NCBI GenBank assembly: GCA_963978905.1
Contig: OZ022256.1
Location: 49,710,001 to 49,774,000, forward strand
Length of the DNA stretch: 64,000 nucleotides
From: Trichostrongylus colubriformis
Lineage: Eukaryota; Nematoda; Chromadorea; Rhabditida; Trichostrongylidae
Direction: 5' to 3'
The notes beneath the pieces were generated by a model, which saw nothing but the letters and a program-made list of their open reading frames with translations, had not been told where the DNA came from and did no database searches. Below are positions 24,623 through 36,200 of the stretch, piece by piece. Position 1 is the first letter of the stretch; every line of letters begins with the position of its first letter. Made by a program: the position numbers and the translations under genes.

Positions 24623-25286
24623 TTAAAGGCACTATTAGGGAAAATGCGGACAAAAGTTAAAAGAAGTAGTGATTATGGATGCCAAGGTACTGAGCAATAC
24701 GATGGTGAAGAAAAAATGGAAGTAAATTAACAGAAACCCGAAAAACAGGACACTCACTGATTCCCTACGTGGACGGTCATTCCGTCAAAAGCGGGTAGGC
24801 CGGACGACTCTGCCACTGGCATGTAGCCAAGTAATCAATGCGGAAAAGCAGCGCGGAAACATCACAAAAACTTAAAAGGCATCTCATTGTTTACTACAGA
24901 CGAGCGAAGACATCAAGTGAGAATGAATGAAAAAGAAAAGAAGTACGGAAAAGAAGAACTGGCAAATCCTACGGGTGAACAGCAAAATCAAAACCTCTAG
25001 GAAGGATAATCAGCTGATTAGAAATCATAATCGCGCCCCGATCACTCCAGCCGTGCCGCTCGCCTTGGCTCCTCCCAACCAGCCAATCAGGGAGGAGCTC
25101 GTCGCTAGGAGGCGTGCTGCCCTGAATATAGGTGGCTTGCCCTGATGAGGCCGCATACCACAGCTCAAGGGGGCACCTTTTGCGGGAGATCTTGCCATAC
25201 ATAGGCCTTGGAGACCCGTAATTTTTTAGTCAATGCCTCCTTTTGGGATTCCCTATCACCCACATCATCCCAAACACTGTCTTTAA
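24623..25286 (+). mobile_element. TTAA-flanked element, family D copy 2
   Basis: TTAA is present at both borders (24623-24626, 25283-25286). The left end reads TTAAAGGCACTATTAGGG. The right end, as its reverse complement, reads TTAAAGACAGTGTTTGGG. The sequence matches 37707-38242 in orientation (GTAGTGA, GGAGGCG.GCTGCCCT, CTTGCCCTGATGAGGCCGC). There is no transposase frame. Confidence 0.8.
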
Positions 25287-26149
25287 AGAGTGGTGCAGAT
25301 TCACTTGGACACAAGATAAACTACGGTATCAGAGATCCCCTATCTCCGTTTCTCCAATGGCATTACCCGATCCCTGCTTCTGCCAAAGCAGAAAGATCTG
25401 TGTTGATTCCCCTCCCCCTGTTTTGCAGTCCATCTGCTTGCGCGTGCATTTTCCTGACCTGGGTTGAACATTCCCAAAAGCATCTGATTCCAAATTTTTT
25501 GGAGCATCTTATGGCATCAATATTTGTGAGAACTATCATCCACTAACAAATTGGAAGACTAGAAATTTTTAAATGTTTGTTCAATCGATTCAATACTTCC
25601 CATAGGTTTTCGTCATTGAGAATGAGCCCAATGCATGGTTACCCTTGAACGGCTGCGAAATATTCTTGGTGCTATCTCAATAAGAGTATGGGAAGGCTCT
25701 TCACTATGCTCTAGGTCCCGTGCTCTTTTTTTTTTGCCTGCCTAAACGCTAATTTGCCATTTTCGCCTATCTGAGTCCCTTCCTTGTTCCACTAGTAGGA
25801 CTGAGACAGAAGGATAGGCTTCACTATGCAGGCCGATTTGTCAGTGATTGCTTGGTTGTTCAACTTTTCTATAGATTTCTATAGAATGCTCCCCCCCCCC
25901 CCTCCTGCATCGCACCGACCTCTCTCGCGAGCGCCATCTAGCCACCCTAGCCAGGCGTGCAAGCGCCATAGAGCAGCCCTGTTCATCGAACGCCTCTGAT
26001 AGATGGCGTTTTTGTTCACGTGTGCCCTCCTGAAACTGGAATTTTGGGCGATTTGCAATCTCGGCGTTTGATGTGTGATATGAGTACTTTTGCAGAAAGC
26101 GTTATCGAGAACAAGGATCATATATCATTTCAGGGTGGAAACAAGATAA

Positions 26150-26389
26150 GGGGAGTGAGCAGATACGACTGCGAATCGCCTCGCCGCGTTTCACTCGCGG
26201 CGCCACCAGTACGACTAGCCGTATCGATCGCCCTTGGGAGCCGGCGGAGCTTGACTGCGTCACGTCTGCGCTTCCACTCATACCACACTGCCTTGCTTGA
26301 AGGCTGCCATGCCCTGCCACTGGCACTCGCACCCGCCGCGCCGCTTATCGCGGGCGCCACGCGATTCGTTGTCATATCTGCACACCCCC
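26150..26389 (-). mobile_element. GC-rich TIR element, family E1 copy 1
   Basis: The ends are GAGTGAGCAGATACGACTG and the inverted TCATATCTGCACACCCCC. It is an inverted copy of 28959-29196, sharing GACTGCGTCACGTCTGCGCT and the TGCCACTGGCA block. There is no coding potential beyond overlapping frames in GC-rich sequence. Confidence 0.75.
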
Positions 26390-26604
26390 AAAAAAAGTTG
26401 CAAGGGGAGTCACATTCTAGCGCTTTGCTGCCTACTGTTTTTTTTCTGTTGAATGCATGAATACTCGTACAACGTGCACTTAATTCTGATCAAAGGCAGT
26501 GATAGGGATAATTTGGACCGGATGTGGAGGAGTTACCAAATAGTCTTACCAGACCCGTAACTTTAATATGGTGATTTACATAGAGAATTCTCATTGCCCA
26601 CATT

Positions 26605-26777
26605 AGCCGCTTCCACACCTTGCGATGTCGGCAGCAGGGCGTGGCTGCGTGTCTCTGCGTCTCTGTCTGTGCCACCCTGTCTCGTTGCCTTCGTCGCCTC
26701 TGCGCTTCCCCCGTGCCACTTTCCCTGGCTGCACGTGAACGCAGCCACGCGCTGCCGTTGCAAAGTATGAACGCGGC
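26605..26777 (-). mobile_element. short TIR element, family E2 copy 1
   Basis: The left end AGCCGCTTCCACACCTTGC pairs imperfectly with the right end GCAAAGTATGAACGCGGC. GGGCGTGGCTGCG at one side pairs with CGCAGCCACGCGCTGC at the other. The same element, inverted, sits at 57786-57959. Confidence 0.75.
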
Positions 26778-27302
26778 CCCACCCCCATTGCTGTCTTTAC
26801 ATATCCTGCTCTTCGACGTAAAAATTTTGGAGTAGACTGATTTGTGAGGAGAAGTTATTGAAATACCCATGCCACCGCATAGGTAAAGCACGCATTCAAA
26901 ACTGCCACATTCGTGAATGGAAATCCAATACATGGCGTATCGAAATAGCTAATATTTGACAGATGAGTGGAACCGTTGAGTGAAATCAAATGCCTGCGGG
27001 AGCTCGTCCTCCAACGTACACTGTTCACTTAGTCTTGATATGCATGTTTTAAATATAGTCCGATTCGAAGGCATGGCAAAAAAAAAAAATAGGAGAGACA
27101 CCAAGGGGAACGCTGAATCTGTCTTTCAATAAATAACACAGATTTGAATAACTTTGGTTTCAAAGCAGCGAAAGGGATAACGAGGGTTTTCAAGGGTAGA
27201 AAGATCTGTTTCTGTGACTGCGCGTGTTTCGAAATGGTGATGTGTAGGGTGCACAAGTCTCGTTAAAAGGTCCACTTCAATCTGAGAGGGCGTTAGGTAA
27301 CT

Positions 27303-28076
27303 GTCAGATTTCGCGATTTTGCCATTTTGCGATTCTGCAATTTTAACACGTTGGCGACCGCGCGTTTTTTCTCGTGTCTACCACGTGGGACATCGCGCTC
27401 ACGCCTTGCCGAAAATTGCGTCCCAGCATTGGGGTTTTTGATATTTCCTCTCCAAATCCGCTGACTTTCGCGCGTACCTTGAGCGCTAATACAAAGTAGT
27501 GAGCGCTGCGAAATTTTAGATACCCTGCAAGGGTTTGAATAAGAGATTATTGCATGGTAGTGATGGGAAGTGCTTAACCAGGTGATGGGCATGTTAAAAA
27601 AGTCGACGTCTCGCGAGTATAGATATCTTGACTAAGAATTGAATGGCCACAAATCTCCTGACTGACTATGGAATCCTGCGACGACTTCACAAAGCTAAAT
27701 GCTAGTTTTAACGATATTTTGATCGACAGCGATGATAACGAACCTGTGCTGGATGACGATACAAAGCATGAAAAAAAAGCTTGTTGAAAAGTTGAAGCTT
27801 GTTGAAAAAGGCCATGTTCACCCTAGATACCCTTGTGCATGTTGATCAAAATTAATCATTTGTGGATTTCAAATCAGTCGAAAAAATGAGTATTCTGGGC
27901 TGCGTCCCACCATTGGGACGCATTGTCCCACGCGGCAGAAAACGTGCGTCCCAGCATTGGGACGCAATGTCGCTAACGTGTTAAGGTGTAGCGCTTACCA
28001 GCGCAATTCTGCGGCATTGAGATTTTGCGGTTCCGGGCGTGCGGAACCACAACACCGCACAACTGCGAAGTCTGAC
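27303..28076. mobile_element. family K element split by a piggyBac-like insertion
   Basis: GTCAGATTTCGCGATTTTGC at the left and GCGAAGTCTGAC at the right form an inverted-repeat pair, like the 99 bp copy at 13990-14088. Removing the 27343-27984 insertion leaves about 136 bp of parent element with a single TTAA at the junction. Confidence 0.6.
27343..27984 (+). mobile_element. piggyBac-like element, non-autonomous, with relic start of a reading frame
   Basis: TTAA occurs at both borders and the ends are inverted repeats: TTAACACGTTGGCGAC at the left against TTAACACGTTAGCGAC read in from the right. Subterminal repeats of GCGTCCCA.CATTGGGACGC type occur near the right end. From about 27669 a plus-strand ATG opens a 39-codon acidic stretch (DILIDSDDNEPVLDDD) that stops at a TGA. 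An acidic start is common in piggyBac transposases. The 642 bp cannot encode a complete enzyme. Confidence 0.7.
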
Positions 28077-28733
28077 GGCGGCTTTGTGAGTAGCTGTGAT
28101 GGGCGGGGCAACGGGCACGGCTTGGCTTATTGCTAGCACTGTCATACTCACTTCTCTGGTGGAGAGAACACGACGATTCACTCTCAGTGAGAAAAAATAT
28201 GTAGTAGAAAAAAGGCCTCAGTTTTTCGTGAATAAGCATTTTTGAGCCGCTGAGCTTGAATTTCCCTCAAAGCGGGGATTTGTTGACTCGATATGACTTT
28301 CACACTCTGACAAACCTACTAGGTAACGCTGATGGCTGATTCGGTTGAAATGAGTATGGTAGTGATTGTGACATAACCAAAATTGTGAGCGAAGTTTGTA
28401 AGTAAATGAATAAAATAATAAATGATAACTATTTTAAACTGAGAAGTCAGCTCTTTTTCGAACTTTGGAACCATTCGCTAAATATTTCACTGTTTACTGA
28501 GATATTGACCGATTTATTTACCCTATCCAAAAGGCGTGACTTATAAGAGAGCAGGGTCCATAAGAGTGCAAGTGGGACACAAAAAGCACTTGAGCACTTT
28601 GAATATCACGATCGCAACCACATTTAGCTAATGTACGGTAAAATCGCTTGCTAACTGTCCATTATCGGAGAAAAATCTTACGAAAAACATGTCTGACTCA
28701 CCATCATTGTCCATCTTCTCGTTCTCTTCCCAG

Positions 28734-28813
28734 TTATTCGTGCTCAATAGCTGTTCTCAAGAAATCTTTGGCTTTCTTTGAATCACTTCCATGCCTATAT
28801 TCTTTGAAAAATT
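28734..28813 (-). CDS. possible terminal coding exon, unknown protein
   Basis: On the minus strand a good acceptor (GTTTTTATCAG) is followed by 2 + 78 bases ending in TAA at 28734-28736. The predicted end is FFKEYRHGSDSKKAKDFLRT plus five residues, with consistently coding-like codons. The preceding exon would have to lie upstream (above 28.8 kb) and was not found; a TIR element occupies 28959-29196. The family is unknown. Confidence 0.3.
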
Positions 28814-28958
28814 CTGATAAAAACCAAAATATTAAAAAATTAAATTGGGGCATCTTCCGCATCTGTCCTCTAACTGTGATATCTATCTTTTTTTTTTGTT
28901 TTTTGATTATATTATTACTTATGATATGTCTGGCACCAATTACTCCATCATAGAGAAG

Positions 28959-29196
28959 GGGGTGTGTGCAGATATGAGAGCGAATCGCGTGGCCGCCCGC
29001 GGCGAGCGGCGCGGCGGGTGCGATTGCCAGTGGCAGGGCATGGCAGCCTTCAAGCGAGGCAGTATGGTATGAGTGGAAGCGCAGACGTGACGCAGTCACG
29101 CTCGGACGGCTCTCAAGGGCAATCAGTACGGCCGTACTGGTGGTGCCGCGAGTGAAACGCCGCGAAGCGATTCGCTGTCATATCTGCACACACCCC
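28959..29196 (+). mobile_element. GC-rich TIR element, family E1 copy 2
   Basis: The ends GGGGTGTGTGCAGATATGA and TCATATCTGCACACACCCC are exact inverted repeats of 19 bp. GAAG lies on both outer sides and may be the target duplication. The element is an inverted relative of 26150-26389. Confidence 0.83.
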
Positions 29197-29410
29197 GAAG
29201 AAGGTATTGCCCATAGGTTACTGCTCGACGTACGATACAACTTTTACCAAACACTCCGACTACCTTCATCTTCCCTGCAGCTGGAACATCATGGCCTAAA
29301 TGTCGCCATCATATTTATCTTACATAGTGGCCATGGCTCTACCGGATCATACCGGCACTTGCCTATTGTAACTGACACTCGATCATAAGCTGAGAGCCCT
29401 AATCGCAACC

Positions 29411-29762
29411 TTAAAGACAGTGATAGGGCTAAAGTGGGTAAAGAGAACTCCCAAAATAAGCCCAAATGAAAGCTAGCGTTCTGAGAAGACTATATGTGGG
29501 TAAAATTCCCATGAGGAACGGTGTTTCCGAGCTTTATAATAGTCGTCTTCTTCAGCAGCTTCCACTTGCTTTATGCCAGTCCGCCCCTTTTCGGGCCGAC
29601 CCGCCTCTTTTGAGAATGAACGGCAACAAGAGGGTATTACTTCTCGAGTTTTTGACACTTTATTCTGTTTTCTCTTCATTTTCGCACTACTAAGCACATC
29701 GACTTTCATATTTGATGATTTTTCCATATTCGGTCCGAATTACCCTTATCACTGCCTTTGAA
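29411..29762 (+). mobile_element. TTAA-type element, family C copy 2
   Basis: The left end TTAAAGACAGTGATAGGG pairs with the right end (reverse complement TTCAAAGGCAGTGATAAGGG). Its order of shared blocks matches 18886-19257. It is non-coding. Confidence 0.78.
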
Positions 29763-30235
29763 TGAACGTTTTTGATGTGCCCTCGCCCTGCTGATAGTTA
29801 TTCTATCTCGAATGTTTTGTGTTCGGCATTCAAAGAATTAGAGCGATGTTCCTTCCGATAGCAACATAATTTATGTCTTATCGTATCTCATGCCATCAAA
29901 GACTGCACTGCGTTCCATAACAGAAACCGTATTGACTGACCATTGACCATTGGACTGTGCACGCAGACGCACAGTGACACTATGGACTTCCATCCACGAT
30001 TGTAAGTTCAGAGTGTCAGGATGATATACAGTAGTTAATTGCTACCGGATTGTATAGTTGCAATGGGTTTTATGCTAAGTATTCTCACCTGAAGCAAAAA
30101 AAAAATACCTATTTTACATTCTCCCATATGGATTCGCCGTAGAAACCCTTCGCTTTTTATCTGCGCTTCGAAAAATCTGGGATTTCATTGCTTATCACTG
30201 ACCTCTTTAGGTGTGATCCCGTCCTCTTCGGTCAG

Positions 30236-33200
30236 ATACGACCCCACCCTCCCCCCTGTCGAGGAATCTGCACCAGTTGGAATCTGCAATCGGTGTACCC
30301 TGCTTATGACTGGAACACGCCGCCTATGTATATAAAGATACGCATAAAAATCACAGTTGATTGGATATGGCTAGAAGTTTTACAGTGCTCTATGAATTAA
30401 CGGAACTAGTCACTAACGGCGCTTCTTACCACTGAGCTATGTACATACATACAGAGCATCTGCTATGATATCAAGCAAGTCATCAGTCACTTAAATGACT
30501 GGAGGACTCCTGGCTCGCAGGCTGACTGGAAAGGTTTTTTAAAAGGTTCATGTCGCAGAAGTGCCCTTAACTTCCATGGATCTGGTTTGCAGTTGGTCGT
30601 CAAGATCTCCAGGGCTACCGTAACGTTGTGGCCAAGTTTGTAGATTTTCTAAGGTCTTATTTCTTGCTTCCTGATTCTTTTTGGAAGCATTGAAGGAGTG
30701 TTTCGCTCTGGAGATCCAATATCCACTCCATGTCTCCAGACGCCGCAAACTCAAAAAATGCACGCCAAAAATGAGCAAAGCAGCCCTCTTCTTTCTCTGT
30801 ATGCTCCAGTTCTTTTGAATAATAACATTTCGAACGAAGTTGCTCCAGCTTAGCGGATCTGACAGGGAATCGGGGTCTGGGGGAGAGGAAGATCACTGCG
30901 GCTACGTATCAAACTTTTACGATTTTCTATTTTATAGGTTTCTCAAGATTCTGTTGTAATTATAAAGACTGGTACCTCTCAAGCTCTACTGTGCCTTTTC
31001 ATGGTTTGCGTCAGGTTTTATATGAGTTCGAAAAAACAACCGAAATTCATAAATAAATTGTTTGTTTCTTTCAGAACTCAACCAGTCAACCGATGCTGAA
31101 CAACAATGGCGTGTTCTACTCGCTTCCGCGTCGGGTGAGTGTCAAAGTTTCACGTTTGTGAAAATTCAAATTTTTTCTTTTGTTTTCTTTTGTTCTTTTG
31201 TTTTCACCGCCAGCGATCTTTTTTTTTTGAAAATCATCCATCTAATATCCCATAATTTAAGAGGAACACATAGTCCGAAGTACAGTAAGGTATCAATAAT
31301 CAATTTTCACATCATGTAATTTTATCTTGCAACAGGTTCCTGCATGAAATATTTTGCAAAAGGCATCATGTTAAAGTATGAAAGTAAAATATCATGTGAA
31401 TAAAACCATGAAGAAAACTGTTAGAAAAAGAAGTGTGTTAGAAAAAATAGTGTTAGAAAAAAAAGAAAAATGTTAATTGAAATGGATTATTTCGCCTGTT
31501 TCTCTTACGAACCATCACCATCTTCATCTTATATATTCGTCAGCCCGTACTATCCCTCACGTGATCAGTCCATGTTTGAGTTGTTTAAAATTTGTTTTCC
31601 TGCTTTTTTTGCATCTCTGAACTCATTGCTTTCGATGAGTCTGCAAATGACAGGCCATCTCTTTGAGAAGATTGCATTACTAGTTTTTCGCAAGGTAATT
31701 ACCTTGTCGACACTCCTTTCTATTAGAATGCAAGCCCATCCCGAGGGTAAATGTCCTTGCTCAAGTCGTCATCTGGGCCATATCTCGCCCAGTCATGGAA
31801 CCTCCCTAGGTAGAGCAGAAAATTATTATTCGATTTATTTAATGAACCAAAGTTTTCGAGCTTTCCTCATGTTTGAAAATTTTGATTCCAATCGGGTCGC
31901 CGCCGGTTGTAGAACAGCTGGTTTGAGTTGGTTCCGAGCTGCTGCGGTGAAGGCCATCCGGGGTCCTATCAATCATGTCGAGACAGCTATAACAGCTCAA
32001 TTATTTCCAAAATCATTATATTACCAGCATCACTAGCATCTTTCCGGATGAATCTCTCGCTAAATTCATTCCCGATGAACCGGAAAATGTCTGCAAAGCG
32101 TTTTTGCTTTCGATCGCGGAAATCTCTCATCGGAACACGGTCATGTGACCAGCGGCAGACAGTAACATTATGAGGTGGCAAGGTCAGGCGCCGATGAAAT
32201 AGACTGGACGTGCGCGGTGAGACCCGAACGAGGAGAAGTCATCGAGAGAGCAGTGATGGCCGAGGTGAGCGGCGCCCGCATTGGCATGACCCCGACCGGC
32301 GGCAGCGGTAAGGGAGTGGGGCGGTGCCGTTGGTTGGGCTGACCTGGCGACGCACATGTGTTCCGTGCCGGTAATAATTGCCATTCTTCTGCGCATGCTC
32401 GTCGTCACCATCGCTTATTCCCCTCATAAACATTGCTTTCAATGTTTAAAACATCTGCTAATTCCGTTTACTGTATGGGAGCGCATGCGTTATTGGATGC
32501 TCAGGATCACCGGTCGAAGATCGAATCAACCCTGCCCTATTGTCGCCTTGTCGTTTCCAACTTATATTGCACCGCCTTTGCTCCTTCAGATTTTTTCTTC
32601 TATTTATTTCTTACATAGGTAATGGATTTTGTTTATTGAGCTCAGCTGACTTCAACAAATCTCATTTCTCTCCTTTCCTCTATTTGTGTTTATTTGTTAT
32701 TTGATTACTTAACTTGTTTACAATACCCTAATATTTGGCAGCAAATTGAAATAGGTCATCTTATGAGAACAGGTTTAGAAGGATGAACTAAAAAATCAAA
32801 TATGCCCCAAGGTAATTGAAAATGGTGGTGTTGTGGACAAGGAGAAGGTGACGTTTGACAGTTCGTGTGAAATGCACCACGCGAGCAGATTCGAGCTGTC
32901 AGCAGGGATTTCTAAAGTGAACCCGATATAAGCGTTGTTTTTTTTTTTGAAATTTTCTCAAATACTGTACTTGTAGCTTATTCTTTTCGTCACCACATTC
33001 AATATACCATGAATTTCATATCTATTTTCATCACGTGGAGATAGTAAAGCGCATGTGGCGTCGCTCCTACTCACGTGGTCCGAGTATCAGATCTTGGATT
33101 AACCTGCCGAAGACAGACTGACTTTTCACAACTGCGTGCTCCCAAACTGTATCAGACCCATCTGGGAGGATAAAAACACAGATTTCCCCATTTTTGGACC

Positions 33201-36200
33201 TGCAAATGCATAGACTGTATCGTGTTCAAACACCAGTACAACTCCCAAAGTGGATTGCGTGGCGCATCCCAGAAGGGGTTCGATCGAAGCTGGAATCTCT
33301 GTCACTTGTCTTTATACTTTACCATTATGGATAGGTCTCATAGCGTTGATCAGGAAATTGGAAAAAAAGATAAAATGATTATAAAAAAACTGTGCTATAA
33401 AAATGAGAATGTCGGTTCGCATAATTTTCAACTTCTCAAAGAATCGTGCACGGGAGAAATGGGTTCCTCTGTTACTTATATATTAAGTTGTATTTGCTTA
33501 CTAACAAGGGAAGGACCCCAGGTCGAAGTGGCCATTCGGAATGGGATACATATGGTCCGACGTATTTTCGGACGCTGATCTCGAATCTGTATTCGAAATT
33601 TGCAAAACGATTCTTTGAGCGGAGTTATGGAGGTTTTTTTGAATGAACCGTTCATTAGCATGGCCGTTGCTGAGCCGTCAACGGCCTCAGCGGTTCAGTG
33701 GTAGTGCTCCGGATCTGCAGGAGAGGGGTCGAGGGTTTGCTCCCCGTCAGTGCGAGTTTTTTTTGCACTTTGTACTTCATTGTCAGTGAGTGCTTTTCTT
33801 CCACTTCTGGACGTTTCCTTGGAATGGTACCTATCACACCCATCATTTACTCTGCCACTTTATTTATAACTGCTAACATTACTCACAAGGGAAGGATACC
33901 AAGTCGAAGAGAATCCCGCACCACACGTATTAGGCGTTTTTGCGTGAAAAGATTATGATATTCGTGCACAGGGGGTCTAATTACCTCTCTGTGCAAATTT
34001 TCAGCCAAATCCACTTTTTGGTCCAACTTCGAAAAATTGGGGGTGGCCAGGTTATAAAGTGGTAGATTTTGAATTTTCTTCTACAGAAAACCCTGCAACC
34101 TGAACAAGATAGCCTACACATACCTTTTACACTTGCCCATCGCACTAAATGTACGAAACAAGCGTCAAATAGGAGCATTTCCTGGGCAAGGGTCAACGAC
34201 TTTTACTTTGTTCAATTGCCACTCAATAGCCCATGAATTTTCCGAAATTTGGTCAAATTCTCGAACTGGCTAAAAACTTGTGGGTAGTTTGACTCCCTGA
34301 ACACGAAAATCGCCCTGGTATTGCGCAAGAACGTCTGGCTCGCGTGCTATGGGCTTCCAAACCTACCATGAAATGGTACTGTTTTTCAAAAAAAGAACCC
34401 TCCATAACTCCGCTCAGAGAATCGTTCTGCAAATTTCGAATACAGATTCGAGATCAGCGTCCGAAAATACGTCGGATCATATGTATCCTATTCCGAATGG
34501 CCACTTCGACCTGTGGTCCTTCCATTGTAAGGGTCGTATGCAAAGTTCCACGCGAAAGAGTAGGAATTTGGCTGAAATACAGCTTCCCTAAGTGACGGAC
34601 GACGGGGCGGTGTGTCCGGGTGGGTGCAGACGCCAGAGGGCTGAGGGAAAAGATGCGATCGGAGACGCAGAGTGGGAGCAGAAAGTTACGTTTACAGTCC
34701 CACTCTCGGTCTGCGACCGCGGCGAACGACGGGGCAGGTATATACTGTAAGGCCCTGCCCCTCGGTCATCAGGAATCGTCCACGGAAAATGAATTCCTTG
34801 TCACCCATAAATTTATGTCGTATACACATAATAAGGGCCGCATGCAAAGTTCACGCGGTAAAGTGAGAGTTCGGCTGAGTTATAGCTCCCCAAATTCTCG
34901 GCCGGGTGGGCGGGGTCTCCGAGTAAAAGCTCCTTCCCGTCGTCCGCCGAGGTTGGAAACGGAGAGTGGGACTGTTTACGTAACTTCCTGTTTCTACAGT
35001 GCGTCTCCGAATGCGGCAGACGACAGAGTGGGCACTCGATCGAAGGCCCCGCTCACCCGGACGTGACTTTGTGGTGCTGTATCTCAGCCGCATTCATACT
35101 TTTTCGCGTGAAACTGTGGTCCACATTAGGCACATACAACATAAATATATGGGTAGCAGAAAAACTCATTCTTCCGCAGAAAATTTTTTCAGCAGAAAAA
35201 CGACGATTCTTTTAAGGAACTGTGCCTCAGCCGGATTCTTACTTTTTCGCGTGGAACTTTGCGTGTGGTAGTTATAAAGCAAATAGAACATAAATATGTA
35301 TATGCTTAACAGAAAACACATTTACCGTGCACGATTCCTTCAATGTAAGTAGTAGAAGAGATAAAGGTGCTATCGCAATGGGGGGGGGGGCATTATCTTT
35401 ACCGAGCCTAAAGGGAGGAAAGAGCCCCTTCTTTCCTCCATTAAGGCTTCCTCATGACAGCATTTTTTTCTAACATCTGTATCCTTTAATTTTTCATTAG
35501 GGAAAAGTTTGCGCCTGAATGTGCAGATTGACCCCTCAAGGATGTCTCCAGAAGCTTAGGTTAGCAACTTTTTATAAGATGCCCCCCCCTCATTGCGATA
35601 GCACCGAGATAAATATACAGCGCCTTAAATTTCCCCGAATTTTTTTCTTCGACCTCTGACTTCACAAGTTGGTTTTCCTTTTTCCCACCTATCTCTGCCT
35701 TTTCATCTCCATACCAGCAGCATTCCTTTTTTTTTCACGCTACTTCTTTTTTTGTGCCTATAACCCATAACTGCCAATTGCATTGTCTGTAGAGGGAAAA
35801 TTTATTGTTATCGTCCGTTTTTGCCTCACACCCTTGTCCTTCTTTGTTCCACTTTGCTGCTGCTTCCTATAAGATTTCGGAGCGAAACTGCACTTCATTT
35901 CGTTGCCGCACTTGTTCTCGTATACTTTCCTATCCTATATACCCCTACCTACCCTTCTCACTACCAAATGCGATGCGATTCTATCTTTACAAAAACGTCC
36001 AGCTCAATGACCCATGGATACGATTGCCCGAAAATGTGACTTTAATGATCCACTTAACCGAATTTCGCACTCCATTTGCATTTTCATCAATGGACTGGCT
36101 ACAGCGCAAAAAATTCGTTAATAAAAGCAATTTCTCAGAAATCAAGGTGGTCGATTGTGCCGGTGAGATGGAGTCGTCGAAATTAATTTGTTAATGTTTC

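Noticed and set aside
29476..29762. Overlapping open frames on both strands resembling small genes
   Set aside because: They lie inside the family C element and are not conserved between its two copies. The same reasoning removes frames in 145-682, 24.6-25.3 kb and 37.7-38.2 kb.
31470..32036. Longest open frame in the window (188 codons, plus)
   Set aside because: No recognisable domain, poor coding-like codon choice and no splice sites at the edges; it lies in AT-rich intron-like sequence.
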